A DNA stretch of 64,000 nucleotides, taken from Hibiscus mutabilis. Taxonomy: Eukaryota; Streptophyta; Magnoliopsida; Malvales; Malvaceae. How positions within the stretch are numbered: the first letter of the stretch is position 1; each line of letters opens with the position of its first letter. The position numbers and the translations under genes were made by a program. The notes under the pieces were generated by a model. That model saw only the letters and a program-made list of their open reading frames with translations, searched no databases and was not told the DNA's origin. The stretch lies in contig CM033726.1 of the NCBI GenBank assembly GCA_019671005.1, forward strand, positions 22,443,657 through 22,507,656, read 5' to 3'. This document shows, in pieces, positions 55,855-64,000 of the stretch.

Positions 55855-57391
55855 AGCTCTTGCAAAAGGGGGTCCCTTTCGAGTGGAATGAGAGGACACA
55901 ACGAAATTTCGAACAGTTGAAGGTGTACCTTACAGAGGCCCCGGTGTTGACGCAACCCTAGTTGGGGAAAGATTATGTAGTTTTCAGTGATGCCTCATTG
56001 TGTGGGTTAGGTTGTGTTTTGATGCAAGAAGGTAAGGTTGTGGCTTACGCCTCGAGGCAGCTTAAACTCCATGGGAAGAACTACTCACACATTATTTGGA
56101 ATTGGAGGCAGTTATTTTCACCTTAAAAATTTGTAGGCACTACCTCTATGGGGAGAGATGTTATGTATATACGGATTATAAGAGTTTGAAGTACCTCCTC
56201 ACTCAAAAGAGTTGAATCTGAGGCAAAGGAGATGGATTGAGTTGCTAAAGGACTATGACTGCATCATAGAGTACCATCCTGGTAAGGCTAATGTGGTGGC
56301 TGATGCTTTGAGCTGGAAATCTATGCCAGACTTGAGAGCAATGTACGCTCGGTTAAGGATGACTGAGGAAGGAGGGTTGCTAGCCAACTTCGGGTGGAAC
56401 CTACCTTGATACAAGAGATAAAAAGGTTGCAAGTTATGGACAAGAACCTTATGGCCAAGATCGAAACAATCCATAGAGGTAAAGAATCTGACTTTGAGAT
56501 ATGAGATGGTGGATTCTTGTACTTTAAGGGCCGATTATGTTTTTCTGCATTGGAGGATCTTCAAGACCGTATTCTTAGAGAAGCACACCGTAGTCCGTAT
56601 ACCTTGCATCCTGAGAGTAACAAAATATACCAGGTTCTTCGTTCTTTCTATTGGTGGCCAAGCATGAAAAGAGATATATCCGAATTTGTAGCCAAGTGTC
56701 TTGCGTGTCAAAAAATAAAGGCAGAGCATCAGGTTTCTTCGGGCTTGCTTCAAGCCATTCAAATTCCCCAATGGAAGTGGGATAGAGTACGATGGATTTT
56801 GTTACGAGTTTGCCGTTGACCCAGAGAAAGCATGATAGGATTTGGGTGATTGTGGATCATTTGACCATGTCTGCTCACTTCTTGCCCGCACAAATGGATT
56901 TTAACCTTGAACGATTAGCTAGATTGTACATCAAGGAGATTCTAAGATCGCATGGAGTACCGTCATCGATTATATCTGATAGGGACCCTCGTTTCACTAT
57001 TAGGCTTTGAAAGAAGATTCACGAGGCTCTAGACACTAAGTCATATTTTAGTACAACTTTTCATCCTCAGACCGATGGACAATCTGAGTGAGTCATCCAG
57101 ATCTTGAAAGATATGCTCCGGTGTTGTATTATAGATTTCGACAAGAGTTGAGAGGAGCAGTTACCGCTGGTTGAGTTTGACTACAACAACAGTTTTCAGT
57201 TAAGTATCAAAATGGCTCCCTTTGAGGCCTTGTATGGGCATAAGTGTAGGACTCCTCTCTGTTGGACGGAGCTTAACGAGAGGAAGATTATGGGGTTAGA
57301 GTTGATTAACAAACTGTGGAAAAGGTCCAGATTATTAAAGATAAGTTACAAGTGGCATTTGATCGTAAGAAGGCTTACGCGGATCGGAAGC
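55855..57391 (+). pseudogene. Chromovirus pol, second part (RT end, RNase H, integrase), cut by Athila LTR
   Basis: It resumes the RT frame interrupted at 46690: FEWNERTQRNFEQLKVYL, VVFSDASLCGLGCVLMQEGK (RNase H), EYHPGKANVVADAL, the integrase zinc region RSPYTLHPESNKIYQVLRSF and WPSMKRDISEFVAKCLACQK, the core MDFVTSLPLTQRKHDRIWVI and HGVPSSIISDRDPRF, FHPQTDGQSE and MAPFEALYGHKCRTPLCWTE. Multiple stops and shifts are present. It ends in mid-domain at 57391 (ADRK), where the Athila-like LTR starts; the chromodomain and 3' LTR would lie beyond the window. Confidence 0.88.
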
Positions 57392-59009
57392 TGTTACCTC
57401 TCCAAAAGTACTATTTTAATGCTAATCTTACAATGCTTTTGCTTGTTTTTAGGTACATTTATTCGCATTAGGATGTTAAAATCATGCATTTACATAAGAA
57501 GTTTAGAATTCTGTCTATGCCAGTGTGAAGGGTTGTTTTGTTGGTAATTTTGCAAGTTTGACATAGTATTTGGCACAGAAAAGCAGTGCAGGAAGGAATC
57601 CTAGAGAGAATATCGAGTGTTGTTGGCATAGTTGGACCAGACAATGCCAAGCACCGGTTGGCTGAAAAGTGAACTTGATGCCATGCCAAGAAGTTGTTGG
57701 ACCCCGAAAAAATAGGACAAGATCAGGCTCTGAAAAGATAGCAATTAGATCAATCTCTGAGAAAATAGCGAATAAGATGGTGCCAAGATTGGTTGGCAGA
57801 TTTATGCCAAGCTTGGATGCCAAGGCAGCGTCGACAATATGACGTCAGCCTTAGCCTGATCAACTCTCATTCAAAATTGGATAAGATGATTATCCCTTAT
57901 CCCTTGAGCATTTAAAATTGGAAATTGAAGAGCTTATCCTATCCCTTCTTTGCAAGCCTATTTAAACACCAACCAAAAAGAAGCTTTTTAGGGAGGAGAG
58001 TTCTTTCGGGTGATCGAGTGAGGAGTTGGAATGCAAAATGATTGACAACCAGCTGCACCTAGGAAGTGTGGTTCGACCAGCTTGTCTGAGAGCCCAAATC
58101 TTGAAAGGATGCATCGAGAGACCCCTTCTCGCCCATTCTCTCTTTCGAGTTGTTTTACCTTGTTTTTAATGATGATGTACTTTGAAAATGTTTATGTTTT
58201 TTTGGTTAAATCCCTCACCATGAACTAATCTAATAGTTGGTGGGGGATGTTTTGCGTTGAACGTTGTTTTATGTTTTAGTTTTTGATAATAAATATGCCT
58301 TGGCAATGTTTTATCTATTCGGCATACTTTAATGTTTTGTAAATACTATGCCAAGTGAGAGCTGGCACTGTTGGCCTATTGCTCCTCAATATCTTAACAG
58401 ACTTGGGGTGGCAATGATTAAGTTCTTGAATACTAAGGAGAGAAGCTTCGAGAGAAGTCATTCAAGTAGATGAACTTACTTCAGGAGTGAAATCTACCCC
58501 CTAGGAGTATAGATTGGATTTTAATCAAATTGATTTATTTAAAAGTATGCACTATAGAGATATAGGGGTTTTTACATGATCAATTTAGGCCAATGACCAT
58601 CGAGAAAGGCTTTGCTAATTTTGAATATGCTCGGCAAACAATGCCAAGACATGTTGTTATTAAAGGCTGGCACGACATGAATAGAGTGAAAACCAGGCAT
58701 TCCCTGCCAACGCTCATCATTCATTAAAGCACCTTCCTTGCCAACGTCTTTACTTTACTTTTATTTCTATTCTATTCAATTATTTCCAAAACCAACTTCA
58801 AAACAAAACAACTTCTTCTCAAGGCAAGTAACAATCAAAGACAATTGAATTCCAAGTCAATCTCTGTGGGATCGATACTCAGCTTAACTGTTGTTTTACT
58901 TGTAGACCGTGTATACTTGCACGCAGGAGACTCATCTTGGCACTGTTTTATACTTTTCCAATACATATCTTCTGCCCTTTTTGCCAGAACATCACCTAGA
59001 GAGTCTACA
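57392..59009 (+). mobile_element. 5' LTR of the Athila-like element (1.6 kb)
   Basis: It starts TGTTACCTCTCC and ends GAGAGTCTACA. Its 3' part has GTGGGATCGATACTC and TAGACCGTGTATACTTGCAC, the usual Athila/Tat LTR tail. No ORF of interest. Confidence 0.78.
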
Positions 59010-59015
59010 AGTTTT

Positions 59016-59033
59016 TGGCGTCGCTGTCGGGGA
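59016..59033 (+). other. Primer binding site, tRNA-Asp type
   Basis: TGGCGTCGCTGTCGGGGA differs at three positions from TGGCGCCGTTGCCGGGGA, the sequence complementary to the 3' end of plant tRNA-Asp used by Athila elements. Confidence 0.78.
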
Positions 59034-59141
59034 TTGCGATGGAATTTATTGCTTTAATATTTACTTTTTTTGTTTTCATTTTACTAACTTTGTTTTTTTG
59101 TTTTGATCATTATTTTTTTTAGGAAAGCTAAAAAGAAAAGT

Positions 59142-59864
59142 ATGGGCAGCCAACAATGGTATGATGATGACTACATTTTCCCACTTACGACTTCCAATAT
59201 CCAGCTCCAAGAGCTGTCCATGAGCAAAGACGGTATGAAAAGCATGAAGAGGATGCCTATACAACACCATCGGCACAGATTTTTGAACTGAAAAACTTGA
59301 TTACATCAATGCAAGTGCTTAACAAGTTCAACAAAAGGCAAGCAACACCTGTTGTTTGTGCATATTGTAGAGGATGCCACTCGTTTGACAATTGCCCCTT
59401 CAACCCTGATTCCTATTATTACACGGGGCACTGTAATGTGAACAACCCTTTCTCCTACAACTTCAACCAAGGATGGAACCAACAGCAAAATATTTTTTGG
59501 AATGATCAAGACGGCGATTATTTTTATGCACCTAACAACTTTGCTGCACCACCAGACTTCAAACAAATACCATCCCAAGGCAACCTTCTTCATGAGAAAT
59601 TAGCGACAGATCTTTATGGATCCAACATATCGTTTCCCATGGTAGAATTGCCTCTACAAATGCCGATGCACAACAATCCACCTCAAGAGTAAACAAATTA
59701 CATTGGAGACGCACTTGAAAAAGCCATGGATGCTATGAGAGGCTTGGAAGAACAAGTCAGGAGGCTTGCAAATGTTGTAAACGACATGCCACAAGAGAAC
59801 GAGATAGAGCTTCCATCAAGGCAGCAGGAGGTGGCAAACGCTTCGATTAGCGGTAACGATTAGA
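59142..59864 (+). pseudogene. Athila gag C-terminal remnant with zinc knuckle
   Basis: MGSQQWYDDDY shifts frame near 59185 into a frame reading FQYPAPRAVHEQRRYEKHEE, FELKNLITSMQVLNKFNKRQ and the knuckle CAYCRGCHSFDNC (CX2CX3HX4C), then NPFSYNFNQGWNQQQN. A TAA at 59690 interrupts it. The same frame then continues as DALEKAMDAMRGLEEQVRRL to a TAG at 59862. The capsid part of Gag is missing between the primer site and 59142. The knuckle and the FNQGW-like motif are typical of Athila Gag. Confidence 0.78.
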
Positions 59865-61015
59865 ATGCCATGGCAATGCTACATCAACAAGCTGGCAATT
59901 TTCTTTCTCCATCTGCTTCTCATGGAATTCAGAATCAACATTACGAGTATCAGGTTTTTCCTAACACACTTGAATCAATATATTATGCTGAGGAAGAGTA
60001 TTCAACAACAGGTACATTGGACTCCTAAGTTGTAATAGAGTGTAAAAAATTTGTGGGTAAGGATCATGAGCACAACAACATCGAGGCAAAGCTAGATAAT
60101 GTTGCCAACTTCGAAGCCAGGGTAGAAGGGCAATATTATGAAGTTCCAAACCAAGAAAACGAAGGCAAGAAGCCGATTATTTGCCAGAAAAAAATCAGTG
60201 CCAGTAGGTGAACCCAAGGAAGTAGATAAAGAAGAGGTAGAGGCTGATGATGCCAAACCACTATCTAATGCCAGAACATTATCCAATGCCAGACAACAGT
60301 CGGATGCCAACACCACCTCGACAAAACTAGTGGAGCCATCATTTGCCAACCCTACCTTGGTAAAATAAGCATGTATTACTATTGACATTTTCAAAGCTCT
60401 TAAATGTACAAACGAAATTGAAGAATGCTATGTAGTTGAGCCAATGGAATCCATTTTGGATAAGAACCTGACATTGACTTGCCAAGGAATGAAAGCTGAT
60501 GCCATTAAACATAAATGCAATGGCAAAATAATTGAGAGACAGAAAAGATCGATTATGGACAGGACTGATGCCATAAAGCGAGGTGTGCTCAAATGGTGAG
60601 TTGCTGGAAGGAAAAGTAGATGCCAAATGACTAAGAATGAAGAACTAAAGCAAGAGAATTTGGCCGCGACAATAATGCCAGAGATGGTGATGCCAGAAAT
60701 TAAAGATTTATCTAAGAATGCTATGGCAAGTCTGGAACCTGTTGAGGATACATACGTCTTGGCATCAAACGAAACAGAAGGACCACAACCTAAGCACTAT
60801 TGGGGTGCTAAATTCAATCAAAGATTTGATAGACCTACATGAAAGAGGTATTTTGGTTTTCTGAGGTGGTTATTCAAAACCCCCATTGCAAAACATTCTC
60901 CCTTGTTGAGCAATCAAGAGATTGGCATACTTAAAGGAAATCAATTTTTTGGCTTCCTACGCTGGTTATTCAAAAAAAATGCCACAACAATTCTAAGGGA
61001 GGTACTATAGTCAGG
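59865..61015 (+). pseudogene. Internal Athila-like segment without recognisable pol
   Basis: Fragments of one or more ORFs (60138-60368, 60627-60842) rich in charged residues and SNARTLSNARQ-type repeats; none matches protease, RT, RNase H or integrase. Near the end a short peptide, FGFLRWLFK, is encoded twice (about 60849-60876 and 60950-60977), a ~100-bp duplication. It occupies the place where pol should lie. Confidence 0.5.
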
Positions 61016-61253
61016 CTAAGACATAAACCAAGCGCTCTAGGGAGGCAACCCTATTCTTTTAAATAATTTATTATTATATTTATTCACTTTAGTATTTTCA
61101 AATTTGATATCTTTGGTTAGTGTCATCATTTTTAGTAGGAATACTAAGGAAGAGAAAAGTTGCAAGCATGGTCACTGCATTACAAAGGACATTTATCGTA
61201 ACATGAGGAACCATCACTTCTTCCCTGTGGTAGCAATTGATTTCCAGAGAGGC
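61016..61253 (+). other. Spacer before the PF20167-like region
   Basis: Contains AAACCAAGCGCTCTAGGGAG and GGCAACCC. This resembles the AAGCGCTTGGTGGGAGGCAACCC motif found between pol and the 3' ORF of Athila-type elements. No ORF of note. Confidence 0.5.
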
Positions 61254-61626
61254 CAAGAAAAAGGGCAAGGGAAAGGCTGTCGAGTCTGTGCCAAAGGTAG
61301 AGCTCGAGACTCCGATACCATCTGGTTCAGTGGCAATGCTCTTCTAGATATATCAATGCTATAAGGTCATACTCTAGAAGTTGGAGAAAGTTGAGGATCA
61401 GAACTTGATCCTTTGGCAGTATATTCATGTCAGGGACCATGGCATGATGAAAACACTTAAGGACATATCTGTCCACACACTGCCAGCATTCCTTGAGTTC
61501 CTTGTCGACCTCCTTGCCAAGGATGACATGCTAGCCAGACCATACTCTTTCTACACTCTAACCTAGTTTGATGCCACCGTTCTTGTTTCGCCAGCACAAG
61601 TTGAATCTACAGTACACACACTCTAA
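61254..61626 (+). repeat. Upstream copy of a ~370-bp tail segment
   Basis: It encodes KKGKGKAVESVPK, KLEKVEDQNLILWQYIHVRD, DDMLA and ATVLVSPAQVEST. These correspond in order to KEKGKEKVKVPTPKPK, KLEKAEELNVKLRHYIQARD, DDVVLA and PTVLLSPVQVDSA in 62344-62720. Both copies have a stop codon at the residue before KLEK (CTCTAG here, CTCTAA in the other). Confidence 0.75.
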
Positions 61627-62629
61627 GAAGCTCCGAAGGGGATTTATTTTCCTAAAATCCTTGCATTTTATTCCATTTCATTGCACATGTTCATGGATAG
61701 GCTTCCCTCCAAAATTCATGGCAATAGTCAGCATACACAAATGGAATCTGTTTTGCCAGCAAAAAGGGGAGATTTATGCCACCATTGTTCAAGAAGTATA
61801 CACTCATATTGTGACCAAGGATTCGCCCTTCTTGATGATTCGAGGTAAGTGTGTAGGTTTTGATGAAGGGTACATTAACACTATGTTTGAGTTAGACGGT
61901 GCAGGGGATGAATATTTTAAGTATGTTGATTCAATAAATACTGCCAAGAGAAAGAAGCTACTAGAAGACTTGTGTGAGCTTGGAACGGCATGGATAATGT
62001 CATCAAATGGACACCGTACGGTGGTCATTGAAGGCCCAATGAGGAGGATGGAATCACTTTGTAAAGGAAAATCTGATGCCAACATCCCACACGAGACTGT
62101 ATCAGAAGAGAGGTTGATCCTATTGCATTCCATCGTTACGGGGCGCATGATTAATGTTGGCAGTCTCATTATTGATGAAACTTATAGATGTGCAGCAAAA
62201 GGTAATGGCATTTTGTTATTTCCTTTGTTAATTTCTAACATTTGCATGCTCCATTGTATGCTAAAGCTTGATACAGATAAATGACAAACGATCAATGGAA
62301 CAACAATCATAGCTGCTATATGGAGAAACCTTACTGCTGCCGAATCAAAGGAAAAAGGCAAGGAGAAGGTAAAAGTGCCCACGCCAAAGCCAAAGGTGTC
62401 AAAGGCAGTGCTAGACACTATGTCAACCAGTTCACTGGCAGAGCTGTCACAAATTTACCATCGCCAGGGGATCATTCTCTAAAAGTTAGAGAAAGCCGAA
62501 GAGCTCAATGTTAAGCTGAGACATTACATACAGGCCAGAGATATTGTAATCAGGGAGGCTCTTAAAAATGTCCCATGGTTTTGTGCAAGAATTTCTAGAT
62601 TTCCACGCCGAGCCCTCTACCAGAGATGA
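61571..62629 (+). pseudogene. Athila 3' ORF with PF20167-like (putative plant transposon protein) domain
   Basis: ATG at 61571; open to a TGA at 62282. The same frame then continues, across that TGA and a TAA at 62480, to TGA 62627. Recognisable segments: ATIVQEVYTHIVTKDSPFLM, IRGKCVGFDEGYINTMFELD, AKRKKLLEDLCELGTAW, ERLILLHSIVTGRMINVGSL, IIDETYRCAAK and GILLFPLLISNICML. This matches the layout of the PF20167 domain found in plant Athila 3' ORFs (FY..L...VRGK.V.F....IN...L, W..F...., LL..I..G..INVG..I). TGA 62282 is plausibly a CGA change. The tail includes the downstream copy of the duplicated segment. The 5' ~60 bp overlap the upstream copy. Confidence 0.72.
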
Positions 62630-62720
62630 TGTCGTTCTAGCTAGTCTTGTCCATACCGCATCAGATCCCACAGTCCTATTGTCTCCAGTTCAAGTCGATT
62701 CTGCCAGTTCTGATTCCTAA
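62344..62720 (+). repeat. Downstream copy of the ~370-bp tail segment
   Basis: Partner of 61254-61626, encoding the lysine/proline-rich linker and the LEKAEELNVKLRHYIQ helix after the PF20167-like domain, followed in another frame by FVQEFLDFHAEPSTRDDVVL and PTVLLSPVQVDSASSDS. This is its expected position in such ORFs. Confidence 0.75.
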
Positions 62721-63060
62721 TCTAAATCAAAGGAAACCAATGCCAGTCTACTAAAGCCAAGTCACCAGTGACACATTCTTTACATATGCCATCTGATGCC
62801 CCCGATGCACCTACCGCGTCGGAACCTGCCAAGAAAATAGAGAAAGTTAGAGCCTTTACTGCCGCTTCAAAACCGAACATGAAAGGAAGAAAACGAATGG
62901 CCCATGATCATAGGATATTTGTGAAAAGAAAGACTCGTGTCACACGAGAAAAAAGTCTCTGAATGGGAGTCATCTTCTTCCTAAACTCCTTTACATTTCA
63001 TTTCTTTGTATTTACATGATCATGCATTTTATTTTTTTTATTTTAATTGTATATATGTGT
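62721..63060 (+). pseudogene. C-terminal remnant of the Athila 3' ORF
   Basis: 62768-62962 reads HMPSDAPDAPTASEPAKKIE then a basic tail (KPNMKGRKRMAHDHRIFVKR). It fits the proline- and lysine-rich end of such ORFs, but there is no domain to confirm it. Confidence 0.4.
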
Positions 63061-64000
63061 TGTTTTCATGCATTGAGGACAATGCACATCTCGAGTTTGG
63101 GGGTGTACATTTCCTCACATTTATGCCATGCCTGCATTTCATGTTTTCCGTTGCCATGCCATTTGCCATGCCATCTAGGTCATATAGAATAGATGCATAC
63201 CAAACCATTAAAAAAAGAGAGAAAAAGAAAATTTTTCCTCGGATTAATTTTGAAAAATGTTAACACTTGTTAGGCAAGTTTAATTTGATCTAGGTGTCTG
63301 TCCAATGAGGAAATTTTAATCTTTAGTTGTCATGCAATGCCAGTAGAGTAGTATGCCAGGTTTGCTTGACAATTGATCTCTACTTTAGGGAATTGAATTT
63401 ACACTTAACACGTAGTATGTATCTAGTTCCTTAGCAAACTTAGTCTTTTTGAAACTATGCTCATACTTATAAAAAATGATGCCAGGGTAAAAGAAACTAA
63501 TAAGGAAGCAGTGTTCTGCCAAGGCAAGAAAACAATAGAACTCTCATCAACCTTAGGGATAATAAGTCACTTGGGGCTTCGTGGTTTGCTCCCTCTTAGT
63601 TCTTAAGTCCAAAACCTTAGGGTATGAGTTGAAGAGAAAGCCTAGTGATGTCTAGATTAAGGTAGGGATTTGTGGTATGCTCCCTCTTATATCTCACGCT
63701 AAATAGTGTCATGAAGCAAGCTTAAATTAATGCCAACAGAAACCCTTGGAAAAGAAAAAAATGATAAAAATAAGAATATGAGTTTAGGTAGTAAAATTGA
63801 CAAAGGGAGTGAAAGGATACTTGATTCATATTTCCTGCACATCATGCACCCTTTAGGAATTTATACTAGAGTTATATTGCTGCACTTGAATTACTACCTA
63901 TTTGGCATTATTGCACTGAGATACTAAGGATAGAAATAGAGCCAAATTCTACTAGCCAACACTTGTTGGCATTCCAACCAAAATTTTGCCAAGGTAACGT
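63061..64000 (+). other. Athila-like 3' untranslated region
   Basis: Begins with TTGAGGACAATGCACATCTC and GAGTTTGGGGGTGT, the block that in Athila-type elements follows the last ORF. The rest has many TGCCA words and a loosely repeated CTTCGTGGTTTGCTCCCTCT / TTGTGGTATGCTCCCTCT (63580 and 63670). No ORF recognised and no 3' LTR within the window. Confidence 0.6.

Larger units (their letters stand above)
57392..64000 (+). mobile_element. Athila-like LTR element, 5' portion (runs off the window)
   Basis: An LTR (57392-59009), a tRNA-Asp-type primer site (59016), a gag zinc-knuckle remnant, no pol, and a PF20167-like ORF of the type found in the Athila 3' region. It is inserted in the integrase at 57391; the left TSD would be GAAGC (57387-57391). 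The word TGCCA is strikingly frequent throughout the element. The 3' LTR lies outside the window. Confidence 0.82.

Overview
The window looks like a gene-poor, AT-rich stretch of a dicot nuclear genome. It is packed with nested long terminal repeat (LTR) retrotransposons and holds one ordinary intron-containing gene. The mix of elements (chromodomain Ty3 elements with 3-4 kb LTRs, a Tat/Ogre-like element with a DUF7745-type ORF, an Athila-like element) and the gene would fit a Malvaceae genome such as cotton. That species guess is inference. Nothing bacterial, viral or organellar was seen.

Layout. 1-1862 is a minus-strand LTR that cuts an integrase. 1863-6448 is the integrase/chromodomain end and 3' LTR of a plus-strand chromovirus. 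6449-8817 is decayed sequence, possibly starting with an old LTR. 8827-10330 is a non-autonomous Mutator-like element with ~300 bp terminal inverted repeats (TIRs) and a perfect 9-bp target-site duplication (TSD). 10534-26088 is a three-level nest: a ~0.7 kb hAT-like MITE, split by a 14.9 kb chromovirus (11062-25925, TSD AATTC), whose 3' LTR is split by a gag-protease-only element (21191-24884). The chromovirus LTRs carry a segment derived from 5S rRNA. 26590-29058 is a six-exon gene for a type II membrane sulfotransferase-like protein of 347 residues, the only convincing host gene.

From 29059 on: a (TAA)n microsatellite, a minus-strand LTR fragment of the same 5S-carrying family (30191-31927), and then a second large nest. 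In that nest a plus-strand chromovirus (LTR pieces 31928-33479 and 45280-46023, pol pieces 46140-46690 and 55855-57391) was hit three times: in its LTR by a complete minus-strand chromovirus (33480-45279), in its reverse transcriptase by a 9.2 kb Tat/Ogre-like element without pol (46691-55854, TSD AGCTC), and in its integrase by an Athila-like element (57392 to beyond the window end). All retrotransposon coding regions carry stops or frameshifts.

Most unusual signals: (i) a 5S rRNA-derived block, including the internal pol III promoter region, inside ~3.9 kb LTRs of a chromovirus; (ii) tandem arrays of short hairpins with compensatory stem changes inside the Tat/Ogre-like element; (iii) dense clusters of a near-palindromic GTAYCGRTAC word in several chromovirus LTRs; (iv) a gag-protease-only element whose one long frame is broken only by transition-type stops; (v) a tail-domain-tail duplication around the PF20167-like ORF of the Athila-like element. 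Boundaries and TSDs were read by eye; no alignment or database search was run.
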